Part shown: in pieces, positions 43,130 to 51,695 of the stretch | Numbering within the stretch: the first letter of the stretch is position 1 | Layout: every line of letters starts with the position of its first letter | Origin: Kribbella flavida DSM 17836 | GTDB taxonomy: Bacteria > Actinomycetota > Actinomycetes > Propionibacteriales > Kribbellaceae | Length of the DNA: 64,000 nucleotides | NCBI RefSeq assembly: GCF_000024345.1 | Contig: NC_013729.1 | Coordinates: 6,758,001 to 6,822,000, forward strand | Reading direction: 5' to 3' | Made by a program: the position numbers and the translations under genes | Notes under the pieces: generated by a model | Databases searched by the model: none | Told to the model about the DNA's origin: nothing | What the model saw: the letters and a program-made list of their open reading frames with translations, nothing else

Positions 43130-44017
43130 ATGACCGACCATTCCCGCACTCCCGTCACCGTTCTCGGGCTCGGCCCGATGGGTCAGGCGCTGGCCGCCGC
43201 TTTCCTGGCCGCCGAACACCCGACCACCGTCTGGAACCGCACTCCTGGCAAGGGCGACCAGCTGGCCGCGCAGGGCGCGACGGTCGCGTCGACCGCTGCC
43301 GAAGCCGCTGCCGCGAGCGGCCTGATCGTCGTCTGCGTGCTCGACTACGACGCCGTCGAGCAGATCCTCGCCGCGGCCGAACCCGTCCTGGCGGGCCGGA
43401 CCGTCGTCAACCTCACCGCCGACTCCCCGGACCGCGCCCGGCAGACCGCGCAGTGGGCCGCCGAGCGTGGCATCCAGTACCTGGACGGCGCGATCATGAC
43501 TCCCACCGAAACCATCGGCGGACCTGAGGCCGTCGTGCTCTACAGCGGCCCGAAGGACCTGTACGCCGGCCACGCGCCGGCCCTGGCCGCCCTCGGCGGC
43601 ACCCAGTCCCACCTCGGCGAGGACCCTGGCCGGGCCGCCGCGCACGACGTCGCGCTGCTCGGCATCTTCTGGACCGCGCTGACCGGCATCATGCACGCCT
43701 TCGCGCTGGCCAAGGCCGAGAACATCGCCGCCCGGGACCTGGCCGGCTTCGCCCGCGGGATCACCGACCTGCTGTCGCCGAGCATCGACGGCTTCGCGGC
43801 GAACATCGACGCCGGCGAGCACCCGGGCACGACGACGAACCTTCTCTCGGCCGCCGCCGGCATCGCGCACATCGTGCACGCCTCCGAGCAGCACGGCATC
43901 GACGCCGGCCTGCTGCGCGCGGCGCACGCACTGACCCGGCAGGCGATTGCCGACGGCCACGGAACCGACGAGTTCACCCGGCTGACCGACACCTTGCTGC
44001 GGCACGCGACCCGCTGA
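43130..44017 (+). CDS. NADP-dependent oxidoreductase, imine reductase-like
   Basis: Beta-hydroxyacid-dehydrogenase-fold protein of 295 residues. The Rossmann N-terminus is TVLGLGPMGQALAAAFL with TVWNRTPGKG, which suggests NADP use. The C-terminal helical part has AAHDVALLGIFWTALTGIMHAFA, a pattern like imine reductases. The imine-reductase call rests on overall pattern, and the true substrate is unknown. Its gene is divergent from MerR and likely induced through it. Confidence 0.82.
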   Translation: MTDHSRTPVTVLGLGPMGQALAAAFLAAEHPTTVWNRTPGKGDQLAAQGATVASTAAEAAAASGLIVVCVLDYDAVEQILAAAEPVLAGRTVVNLTADSPDRARQTAQWAAERGIQYLDGAIMTPTETIGGPEAVVLYSGPKDLYAGHAPALAALGGTQSHLGEDPGRAAAHDVALLGIFWTALTGIMHAFALAKAENIAARDLAGFARGITDLLSPSIDGFAANIDAGEHPGTTTNLLSAAAGIAHIVHASEQHGIDAGLLRAAHALTRQAIADGHGTDEFTRLTDTLLRHATR

Positions 44018-44059
44018 GTCGGCGAGCGACGGGTTACCTCAGTACCTAAGGTCGGGGGC

Positions 44060-45274
44060 ATGACGGACACGGTGCTGGACATCCCGTTCGACGACGCGTT
44101 CCGCTTCGATCCCTCGCCGACCTTCGCCGAGCTGCGGGAGAACCGCCCGGTGGCACGGGTGCGCACGCTGGCCGGGGCCGAGGTCTGGCTGGTGACCCGG
44201 TACGACGACGTCCGGCTGGTGCTGGCGGACCCGCGGTTCTCCCGCGCGGCGGTGGTCGAGCAGGGGGCGCCGCGAGTCGCCCTGGCCAAGCCGATGCCGA
44301 ACAGCCTGACCACGACCGATCCGCCCGAGCACACCCGGCTGCGCAAGCTGGTCTCGTCGACGTTCGCGCACCGGAGGATCGAGCGGACCCGGCCGTGGGT
44401 GGCCGAGTTGTCGGCGCGGCTGGCCGACGACGTCGCGGCCGCAGGCGACGGCGCCGACCTCCGGCAGCTGGTCGCGCTGCCGCTGCCGATCCAGGTGATC
44501 TGCCAGCTGCTCGGCGTTCCGTACCAGGACCGGGAGCAGTTCCGCGAGTGGACCGAGCTCGGCTACAGCATGCGGATGGCGGAGAAGGACCTGGTCGAGA
44601 ACGCGATGACCGAGCTGACGGCGTACATCGAGGCGCTGGTGGACCGCAAGCTCGCGACCGCGGACCAGCCGGCCGACGACCTGCTGGACGAGCTGGTCCG
44701 GGCCCGGGAGGCGGGTGACCGGCTGAGCCAGCAAGAGTTGATTGCCTTCGGCGTCAATCTGCTGGTGGCCGGGCACGAGACGTCGGCGAACCAGATCTCC
44801 AGCTGCGTGGCGACGTTGCTGCGCCGGCCGGAGAACTGGGCCCGGCTGGTCGCCGACCACACGCTGGTGCCGTCGGCGGTGGAGGAGCTGCTGCGGTTCA
44901 ACCGGTTCAGCGAGGTCGGGCAGTTGCGGGTCGCGGTGGAGGACGTCGAGCTGCACGGTGTCCTGATCAAGGCCGGCGAGGGGGTGATGGCCGCGCTGAA
45001 CTCGGCCAACCGGGATCCGCGCGCGTACGACGCCCCCGACGAGCTGCGGCTGGACCGGCAGGACAACAAGCACCTGTCGTTCGGCTTCGGACCGCACTTC
45101 TGCCTGGGCGCGCAACTGGCCCGGATCGAGCTGCAGGAGTCGCTGCTCGCCCTGCTCCGCCGCTTCCCGGAGCTGAGCCTCGCCAAGCCGGCCGAGGAGC
45201 TCGAGTGGCGCCGGGTGCTGGTCAGCGGCCTCGCCGAGCTGCCGGTCAACCTCGGCACCGTCGCCCCTGCCTGA
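44060..45274 (+). CDS. Cytochrome P450
   Basis: Heme monooxygenase of 404 residues, soluble bacterial class. Seen: the I-helix oxygen motif LLVAGHETSAN, the ExxR motif EELLRF, and the heme loop FGFGPHFCLGA with the heme-ligating Cys348. The N-terminus matches CYP105/107-like proteins. No ferredoxin or reductase gene lies beside it, so its electron donors must be encoded elsewhere. It starts 42 bases after the reductase gene; the substrate is unknown. Confidence 0.95.
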   Translation: MTDTVLDIPFDDAFRFDPSPTFAELRENRPVARVRTLAGAEVWLVTRYDDVRLVLADPRFSRAAVVEQGAPRVALAKPMPNSLTTTDPPEHTRLRKLVSSTFAHRRIERTRPWVAELSARLADDVAAAGDGADLRQLVALPLPIQVICQLLGVPYQDREQFREWTELGYSMRMAEKDLVENAMTELTAYIEALVDRKLATADQPADDLLDELVRAREAGDRLSQQELIAFGVNLLVAGHETSANQISSCVATLLRRPENWARLVADHTLVPSAVEELLRFNRFSEVGQLRVAVEDVELHGVLIKAGEGVMAALNSANRDPRAYDAPDELRLDRQDNKHLSFGFGPHFCLGAQLARIELQESLLALLRRFPELSLAKPAEELEWRRVLVSGLAELPVNLGTVAPA

Positions 45275-45282
45275 ACAAGCAC

Positions 45283-45320
45283 CGAGGGCTCGTCCGGAAC
45301 GTTCTCCGGACGAGCCCTCG
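45283..45320. terminator. Strong bidirectional hairpin terminator
   Basis: Perfect 16-bp stem (45283-45298 with 45305-45320), 6-base loop, between the convergent P450 and SpdB-like genes. Confidence 0.9.
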
Positions 45321-45330
45321 CGGTCGGTGC

Positions 45331-46881
45331 TCAGGACTTGCTGGTCACCAGGTCGTGCTCGGCCTCGTACTGCTCGATGAACCGGCCGGCCATCGGCTCG
45401 CTGCAACCGATCGCGCGGGCCAGGTTCTGCGCGCTGCGGTCGTGGCCCTCGGGCCAGTCGGACAGCATGTTCCAGGCCCGCATGCGCTTCTTCTCGAGGT
45501 CGGTCGGCTCGGCCGGCGGCTCGTCGGCGTCGCCACCGGTGGAGACCGGCTCGGCGACGACGACCTGCGGCGCGGGACGCGACGTCGTCGACCGGCTCCG
45601 GGTGGTCGAACCGGTCTGGGTGGTGACCTTCGGCTCGGCCGGGACCACCGGCTCCGCGACAGCTTCCACCACCGGCTCCGGTACGCCGGGCCGCGCGACC
45701 TGGTCCTCCGGCGCGAACGGCGACGGCGGCTGCGGCTTCTGCACCACCGGCGACGCCTTGACCGGCTTGCCCGCCGCCCGGCCGTTCACCACGTGCTCGG
45801 ACTCGTCCTCGACCACCTCGGCCTCGGTGACGCCTTCGGCACTGACCGGCGGATCGACGATGGCCATCAGCTCGCCGGTCATCGCCTCGCCCCAGGCGTC
45901 CTCGTCGCGCAGGTTGACGCCACCGTCGGCCGGTCGCAGCTGCTGCGGCTTGAGCGCGGTGCCCTCGACCACCCAGACCGCGGCCCGCAGGTCGTTGCGC
46001 TCCTCGGCCGACGCCGCGGGCGGCTCCTCCGGCGGCGGCGAGATGGCCCGGGTCAACTTGTTCGTGACCACCTCGTAGTTGATCCGCTCCTCCAGCATCC
46101 CGGCCAGCCGGTCGGCGTCGTACGTCGTCTCGGCGATCTTGGCCAGCCGCTCGTCCTGGTGCTCGGAGCGGATGTACTCCGCGACGGTGCCGGCGATCGC
46201 GTTGCGCCGGGCCGCGTTGCGGACGTGCTCGCGGGCCGCGCGCAGGCTCTCGAACATGCCGTAGCCGTGCTCGATCGCCAGCGCCCGGGCCTGCCAGGTC
46301 AGCCGCGGCTCGCGCAGCCACTGGACCACGCCGTACACCGGGCCGGTGTTCGCCATCTGGCCGGAGTTGCGCAGCGCGTCGCGGCGGCGGGCGGAGCTGT
46401 GGATCAGCCAGAGCACGTAGGCGAACGCGGACAGGCCACCGAAGCCGAAGGCCAGGAACCGCTCCTCGGGCCGCCAGTGGCCGACCACGTTGAAGACGAG
46501 CGCGACGATCGCGGCGAACAACGACATCGCGCGGTACGCGTAGGCCTGCTCGCCCTTGCGCCGGCGCAGGTCGGCGAGCGCCGCGGTCGCCACACCGCCG
46601 AGCTCGATGACCGCGACCGCGGGGGTGACGAGCGCGATCTTGAGAAAGGTCGAGAACCCTTCCTCGGGCCATGGGATGTGGGTGACGCCGGCCCAGACCT
46701 GGCCGACGAGCGCGGCGGTCGCCGCGGTGGCGTAGAAGGCGTAGGCGACCTTGTCCGCACCGGTGAGGGGTACGTTCGCGAGTTCGCCGGTACTGGTGCT
46801 GGTGCTGGTGGTGGTGTTCTCCTGCAAGACGTGGTCTCCTGACCGGTTTGGGCTCTCCGGCAGTTCGTCGGTGGTGGTCAT
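45331..46881 (-). CDS. SpdB-like (DUF2637-type) membrane protein
   Basis: A 516-residue protein. Residues about 35-165 carry four hydrophobic helices (KVAYAFYATAATAALVGQVWAG; IALVTPAVAVIELGGVATAA; AMSLFAAIVALVFNVVGHW; FLAFGFGGLSAFAYVLWLI). This resembles SpdB/DUF2637 proteins of conjugative plasmids and integrative elements. A helical cytosolic part follows, then a Pro/Val/Glu-rich linker and a C-terminal winged-helix-like segment (WNMLSDWPEGHDRSAQNLAR). ATG 46881 follows GGGGAGG. No transfer, replication or integrase gene is nearby, so it appears domesticated or is an orphan. Function unknown. Confidence 0.65.
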   Translation of the reverse strand: MTTTDELPESPNRSGDHVLQENTTTSTSTSTGELANVPLTGADKVAYAFYATAATAALVGQVWAGVTHIPWPEEGFSTFLKIALVTPAVAVIELGGVATAALADLRRRKGEQAYAYRAMSLFAAIVALVFNVVGHWRPEERFLAFGFGGLSAFAYVLWLIHSSARRRDALRNSGQMANTGPVYGVVQWLREPRLTWQARALAIEHGYGMFESLRAAREHVRNAARRNAIAGTVAEYIRSEHQDERLAKIAETTYDADRLAGMLEERINYEVVTNKLTRAISPPPEEPPAASAEERNDLRAAVWVVEGTALKPQQLRPADGGVNLRDEDAWGEAMTGELMAIVDPPVSAEGVTEAEVVEDESEHVVNGRAAGKPVKASPVVQKPQPPSPFAPEDQVARPGVPEPVVEAVAEPVVPAEPKVTTQTGSTTRSRSTTSRPAPQVVVAEPVSTGGDADEPPAEPTDLEKKRMRAWNMLSDWPEGHDRSAQNLARAIGCSEPMAGRFIEQYEAEHDLVTSKS

Positions 46882-47089
46882 GCGGTGGGCCTCCCCAGGT
46901 GGCTGCACGAGGCTACCGGTTCCCGGGGCGTTCAGGGGAGCTGAATCCGTACAACGATTCCGTCCTACCCCGGTGGCCTCCCCTGTCCCGGAGGAAAACC
47001 CGCTTCCTCACCGGACCCCGAGTACGGAATCGTTCGGCTCAGTACTCTCCAACGCCCGACTTCCTGAGACGTCACGCAAAGGACACCAC

Positions 47090-48016
47090 ATGGTCCGCCC
47101 GCTGAGATCACTGCCCCACCCCGAGGCGCTGCGCGACCACCTCGCCGAGGTCTACGGTCTGCCGTTCACCGGCTGCACGTTGCTCCGCTCCCTGGTCAAC
47201 GACGTCTACCGAGTGACCGCTCCGGCCGGCTCGTTCGTGCTCAAGCTGTACGCCGCCGACGGCCGGCAGCTGCCCGAGATCCTTTGGGAGACAGGCCTTT
47301 CGGACCAGCTGACGACGGCCGGGATCGGCGTCCCTGTGGTTCAGCCCCTTGCCGACGGGACCATGGCCGGCGTGCTCGACGCGCCCGAGGGCGACCGCCC
47401 GTACGTGCTGACCTCGTTCGTCGACGGCACCAAACCCCAGCCGCCGTTCACCGACGATCTCTACCGCGCCTTCGGCGAACTGCTCGCGCGCTTCCACGAC
47501 GCCACCGACGGCTTCACCTCGCCGCATCCGCGCCGCCCCGCGGAGCTGGCGCACCGGCTCGACGAGCCACTCGCCGCGATCCTCCCGCTGGTCGACGCAC
47601 CCGACGCCGAACTGCTCCGGGAGTTGGCGGACGGCGTACGGGAGAACGTGGCCGACGGCTTGAGCTGGGGGATGTGCCACGGCGACGTGTCACTCGACAA
47701 CGTGCTGCTCACCGGCGACGGCCTCACCCTGCACGACTTCGACTTGTCGGCCGAGGGCTACCGCGCCAGTGACTTCACCGGGGTGGCGACGACCCCGCAC
47801 TGGGAAGCCTTCCGTCGCGGGTACACGACCGTGCGGCCGATCCCGGCGGCCGATCTCGCTGCCGTCGACTGGCTGATGGTCGTGGGCAGCATCGTCAACC
47901 TGCGCTTCCACCTGGTCGCCAAGCCGATGTTCCGGGGAACCGAGTCCCGCACCGAAGGCTGGGCCGACGCGGAGCTCAACCACCTCCGCACCGCCGCCCG
48001 CCACCTCCTCCTCTGA
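47090..48016 (+). CDS. APH-fold phosphotransferase
   Basis: Kinase-like enzyme of 308 residues in the aminoglycoside phosphotransferase/choline kinase family. Seen: an N-lobe with DVYRVTAPAGSFVLKLY carrying the ATP-binding Lys, the catalytic loop MCHGDVSLDNVLL, and the metal motif LHDFDLSAEGY. ATG 47090 is preceded by AAAGGA. It is divergent from the SpdB-like gene across about 210 bases. It may phosphorylate a small alcohol or sugar; a resistance role cannot be claimed from sequence. Confidence 0.88.
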   Translation: MVRPLRSLPHPEALRDHLAEVYGLPFTGCTLLRSLVNDVYRVTAPAGSFVLKLYAADGRQLPEILWETGLSDQLTTAGIGVPVVQPLADGTMAGVLDAPEGDRPYVLTSFVDGTKPQPPFTDDLYRAFGELLARFHDATDGFTSPHPRRPAELAHRLDEPLAAILPLVDAPDAELLRELADGVRENVADGLSWGMCHGDVSLDNVLLTGDGLTLHDFDLSAEGYRASDFTGVATTPHWEAFRRGYTTVRPIPAADLAAVDWLMVVGSIVNLRFHLVAKPMFRGTESRTEGWADAELNHLRTAARHLLL

Positions 48017-48050
48017 CTCCTCCCCGACCCTCTCCCCTCTCCCCTCTTCT

Positions 48051-48109
48051 CCGGCCAAGTTGTGGGTTATCCCCCGAAATAACGGGGGCAGAACCCACAA
48101 CTTGGCCGG
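48051..48109. terminator. Long perfect hairpin between convergent genes
   Basis: Perfect 18-bp stem (48051-48068 with 48092-48109), with a further 5-bp C/G inner stem (48071-48075 with 48084-48088) and an 8-base loop. It lies between the kinase and PmoA-like genes and probably terminates both. Confidence 0.8.
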
Positions 48110-48160
48110 TTATCCCTGGAAATGTGGTGGGGGCGGGTGGGGGCTGGGGCGGGGGTGGGG

Positions 48161-49072
48161 TCAGCGGGTGAGGGCTTTTTGGGCCTGGGTGGCGAGGGTC
48201 TCGGCGCGGGTGTCGTCGGAGGCGCCGTCGGCCACCAGTACGCCGTACCGGAAGCTGAGGTCGGCGCCGGCCGCGAACGGCAGTTCCTCGGAGAAGAACG
48301 GGGCCGGGCAGACCGCGGCGAAGTCCTCCGAGCGCACGAACCACTCCGGGGGATGACGCGGGTTCTCGCCGGCGTCGACGATCAGTACGGTCGACGCGCG
48401 GTCGGTCGCGTCGTGCTTGCCGGAGAAGCCCATCCACGGCGCCCGCTGGCCGCGCAGCTCGTCGCCGCCACTGCCCTGCGGCGCGAGCACCGTGCCGCCG
48501 GTGAACGAGCGCGGCCCGCGCCAGAACAGCCCGCCGTAGCCGGCGTTGGGGCGGCCGGCGGTGGTGGGACTGCCGAGCTGGACGGTGTCGCCCGAGACGT
48601 TGGTCATCGTGGTGCTGTAGAGCAGGACCCAGCCGTCGTCGGTCAGCCGGACCTCGAGCGTGCGCTGCTCGTCGGCGACGTGCGTCCCGCTCTGGGTGTG
48701 CCAGGCCAGCTCGTGGCTGAACCGGACCAGGTCGTCGGTGACGTCCAGCGCGACGATCCGCTGGTGGTCCATCGAGCCGTTGTTCTCCAGCTGCCGGTAG
48801 CCGTGCTCGCGCGAGTACGTCGGGCCGCCCCAGAAGTTGTCGTGGCCGAAGTGTGGCAGCGACCAGGCGATGCCCTTGTGCCAGACGTGGTCGTGCGGCC
48901 GGAACACGCTGACCAGGTCGCCGTCCAGCGTGCGCAGCGGATGGATGTACGGCCGCGGCGACTCCCGCTGCGCGTCGGTCGGCGCGTAGACGTAGGTGAA
49001 CAGCTCGCTGTCGCCGGCCGTGACCTGGATCGAGCGGCCGACGGCGTGGTTGCAGCCGAGGTTTGACGTCAT
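48161..49072 (-). CDS. PmoA family protein (DUF6807)
   Basis: Predicted beta-sandwich protein of 303 residues, cytosolic. Seen: RPYIHPLRTLDG, FRPHDHVWHKGIAWSLPHFG, NFWGGPTY and PWMGFSGKHD, the pattern of the DUF6807/PmoA-like family that often lies beside Gfo/Idh oxidoreductases in sugar loci. The name refers to a family label, not to methane oxidation. The start ATG shares its A with the upstream stop (TGATG), so it is coupled to the oxidoreductase. Function unknown. Confidence 0.8.
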   Translation of the reverse strand: MTSNLGCNHAVGRSIQVTAGDSELFTYVYAPTDAQRESPRPYIHPLRTLDGDLVSVFRPHDHVWHKGIAWSLPHFGHDNFWGGPTYSREHGYRQLENNGSMDHQRIVALDVTDDLVRFSHELAWHTQSGTHVADEQRTLEVRLTDDGWVLLYSTTMTNVSGDTVQLGSPTTAGRPNAGYGGLFWRGPRSFTGGTVLAPQGSGGDELRGQRAPWMGFSGKHDATDRASTVLIVDAGENPRHPPEWFVRSEDFAAVCPAPFFSEELPFAAGADLSFRYGVLVADGASDDTRAETLATQAQKALTR

Positions 49073-50307
49073 CAGTACGCACTCCGTCTCTCGTTGGTGG
49101 TGGCCCAAGGGGCACCGAGCTCACTGAACAGCGACAGGTTTTCCGCAGCCTGCGCGGCCCACTTGCCGACCTCCGCGACGACCGGGTGACGGCCCGGACC
49201 GTCTCCCTGCCAGTCGATCAGCGCCGGGGCGATCTCCTGCGGCGGCGACAGCCGGACCTCCTCCAGGACCCGGGTGAAGCCGCCGAGCTCGGCCAGCGGC
49301 GCAAGCAGCGGCACCGAGGGGTCGGCGCGGTGGTCCAGCAGGTTGACCAGCAAGTCGTCCCGCTCGTACTGCGTGGCGGTGGTGACACCGTCGACCGTCA
49401 GCTCCAGGTGGTCGGACGGGTAGCGCAGTACGGCGCGACCGCGGGAGCCGTGCACGATGATTGCGGGCTCGGCGCCAGGTGGTTCGGCGCACAGGGTCAG
49501 GGCGGCGAGAATCGTGGTGCCGCGGGTGGTGCGGATCCGGACGGCCGAGGTGTCGTCGGCCTCGATCGGGTTGGCGCGGTACAGGTCCGTCTCGACCGAG
49601 GCGACCTGGGCGGCGGTGCCGGAACCGTCGACCAGCAGGGCAGTCGCGGACGCGTGGGCGAACGGGTTGGTCACCGCGCCGTCGACGACCGGGATCCCGT
49701 CGAGACTGCGACGGCCGGCCCAGCGGGCGCGCTGCCAGTACTCATCCGTGCGGACCCAGGCGCCGACGGCGCCGATCCCGCGCAGCTCGCCGAGCCGTCC
49801 GTCGGCAACCCAGCTCGCCAGCGTCCTGGCGGCGCGGGAGCCGTGCACCTGGAAGCCGACCTGACAGCTCCGTCCGGTCTCCTCCACCACCTGCTGCAGC
49901 CGCTCGAACTCGGCCAGGGAGGCTGCCGGTGGTTTCTCCAGCAGCACGTCGGCGCCGGCTCGGAGCGCCTTTTCGGCGAGCGGCACGTGAGTGTGGATCG
50001 GGGTGCAGATGACCACCACGTCCACCTCGGTCGCCGCCAGCAAGCTGTCCAGGTCGGAGTACACCGCAGTCCCTGCCGGCAGCTCCTCCACCCGGGTCAC
50101 CCGTCCGGTGGCCGGCCCGGAGACTGCGCTGCCGCCGGAGGGAGGCAGCTGCGGGTCGGCCACGGCGGCGAACCGGGCCTGGCCGGTGTGGTGGAGGCCG
50201 GTGACGGTGCGGACGTGGGTGGTGCCGTGGCCGTGCACGCCGACCACCGCGACCCGCGGCGCGGCGCCGGCCGGCAGGTGGCCGGCCGGCGCGTCGCCCG
50301 GGGTCAT
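49072..50307 (-). CDS. Gfo/Idh/MocA family oxidoreductase
   Basis: NAD(P)-dependent sugar or cyclitol dehydrogenase-like enzyme of 411 residues. The Rossmann N-terminus is RVAVVGVHGHGTTHVRTVTG, followed by the characteristic VDVVVICTPIHTHVPLAEKAL and DVLLEKPPAASLAEF (catalytic-region Lys). It is placed between the sugar-binding protein and the PmoA-like gene and probably oxidises or epimerises the imported sugar. The gap to the binding-protein gene is about 25 bases. Confidence 0.92.
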   Translation of the reverse strand: MTPGDAPAGHLPAGAAPRVAVVGVHGHGTTHVRTVTGLHHTGQARFAAVADPQLPPSGGSAVSGPATGRVTRVEELPAGTAVYSDLDSLLAATEVDVVVICTPIHTHVPLAEKALRAGADVLLEKPPAASLAEFERLQQVVEETGRSCQVGFQVHGSRAARTLASWVADGRLGELRGIGAVGAWVRTDEYWQRARWAGRRSLDGIPVVDGAVTNPFAHASATALLVDGSGTAAQVASVETDLYRANPIEADDTSAVRIRTTRGTTILAALTLCAEPPGAEPAIIVHGSRGRAVLRYPSDHLELTVDGVTTATQYERDDLLVNLLDHRADPSVPLLAPLAELGGFTRVLEEVRLSPPQEIAPALIDWQGDGPGRHPVVAEVGKWAAQAAENLSLFSELGAPWATTNERRSAY

Positions 50308-50332
50308 CGAGAACCAGTTGCTTCAAGCAACA

Positions 50333-51661
50333 CTATTTGGCCAGCTCCCCGTTGATCTCGTCGATGAACTTCTGCGCGGCGTCGTCCGGCTTGAGCCGGC
50401 CGAACAGCACCTCGGTGGTGTAGCGCTGGATGATCTTCTCGACCTGCCCACCACCGACCGGCGGCGCCGGCGACGGCTTGCCGAGCTCCTGGGAGATCGC
50501 CTGGATGAACGCCGCGGAGGCCGCGTCGGCAGGCTGCAACTTCGGGGTGACGGCAGCCCGGATCTCGGTGTTCGGCGGCACACCCCGCTCGGCCAGCAGC
50601 ACGGTGCCGGCCGCCGGGCTGTTGGCCAGGTAGTCGAGGAACTTGGCCGCCTCCTTCGGGTGCTTCGACCGCGCCGAGACCGACCAGAACATCGAGCCCT
50701 TGTAGTACGCCCCGTTCTCGCTCGCCTTGCCGGTGACGCTCGGCAGCCGGAGCAGCTTGAGCTGCTGCCCGGACGCCTTGCTCAGCGCGTTGAGCTGGTT
50801 GCTCCAGTTGTACGACATGGCCAGCTTGCCGGTGGCGATCCCGGTCTGGTCGAGCGGCGCGCTGATGTCCTGCGCGACGGCCTCCGCCGGCGGCGTCGCC
50901 TTGGCCGCCTGGAACTTCAGCAACTGGGTCCAGAACGACGACACCTTCTCCTTGCTCACCCCCAGCTTGCCGTCCTCGGTGAACAGCGACTCGCCGTGCT
51001 GGCGGGCCCACATGTTCAGGCTGGCGTCGTTGGTGCCGTAGGCGGCGGTGCCCCAGCCCTTGCCGTTCAGCTTCTGGCTGATCTCCGCCGCGATCCTGCC
51101 GTAGTCGTCCCAGGTCCAGGTGGTGTCGTCGGGCATCGCGACGCCGGCCGCCTTGAACAGCGCCGGGTTCGCCACGATCGTGAACGCGTTGATGCCCGCG
51201 TTCAGTCCGTACAGGCCGCCGTCGAACTCACCCGCGGCCAGGGTGTCCGGCTCGAACTTGCCGGTGTTCAGCCCCTCGGCCTTCTTCAGGTCCAGCAGCG
51301 CGCCGCGGTCGGCGTACTCGCGCAGGTACTTCTCGTCCATCTGGATGACGTCCGGCGCGTCGTTGGCCGCGACGGTGGTGGCGAGCTTGTCCCAGTAGCC
51401 GGCCCACTCGCCGAACTCGCCCTTCACCTTGATGTTCGGGTTCTCCTGCTGGAAGGAGTCGATCACCTGCTGGGTGAGCTTGTGCCGGGTGTCGGAGCCC
51501 CACCAGTTGAACCGGAGGGTGACCTCGCCGTCGGCGGATCCGCCGCCGCCGGAGTCGCCGCCACAGGCGCTGGTGGCCAGCAGCGCGGTGGCCAGCACAG
51601 CGGCGGCCAGGGCCCGCACCCGCTTCGGCGGCGGTGCGGTCAGTCGGGGTAACGACCTCAT
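50333..51661 (-). CDS. Sugar ABC transporter substrate-binding lipoprotein
   Basis: Extracellular solute-binding protein, family 1, 442 residues. The lipoprotein signal ends in lipobox LATSAC (Cys33), followed by a Gly/Ser-rich linker and VTLRFNWWGSDTRHKLTQQV, typical of carbohydrate binders. It lies after the two permease genes on one transcript. Its ATPase is missing from the locus; a shared MsiK-type ATPase elsewhere is the usual solution in actinomycetes. Confidence 0.94.
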   Translation of the reverse strand: MRSLPRLTAPPPKRVRALAAAVLATALLATSACGGDSGGGGSADGEVTLRFNWWGSDTRHKLTQQVIDSFQQENPNIKVKGEFGEWAGYWDKLATTVAANDAPDVIQMDEKYLREYADRGALLDLKKAEGLNTGKFEPDTLAAGEFDGGLYGLNAGINAFTIVANPALFKAAGVAMPDDTTWTWDDYGRIAAEISQKLNGKGWGTAAYGTNDASLNMWARQHGESLFTEDGKLGVSKEKVSSFWTQLLKFQAAKATPPAEAVAQDISAPLDQTGIATGKLAMSYNWSNQLNALSKASGQQLKLLRLPSVTGKASENGAYYKGSMFWSVSARSKHPKEAAKFLDYLANSPAAGTVLLAERGVPPNTEIRAAVTPKLQPADAASAAFIQAISQELGKPSPAPPVGGGQVEKIIQRYTTEVLFGRLKPDDAAQKFIDEINGELAK

Positions 51662-51695
51662 GGTGAACCTTTCTGATGGGCAGGGCGAGGAGAAG

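Noticed and set aside
44039..46672. 877-codon minus-strand frame across the P450 and SpdB-like genes
   Set aside because: Covers two real genes in other frames and contains no recognisable domain.
46789..46825. Short tandem ACC/AGC-like repeat
   Set aside because: It encodes the Thr/Ser run near the N-terminus of the SpdB-like protein; too short to call a separate repeat element.
45331..46881. Integrative element centred on the SpdB-like gene
   Set aside because: No integrase, replication, transfer gene, tRNA or flanking repeat is visible on either side.
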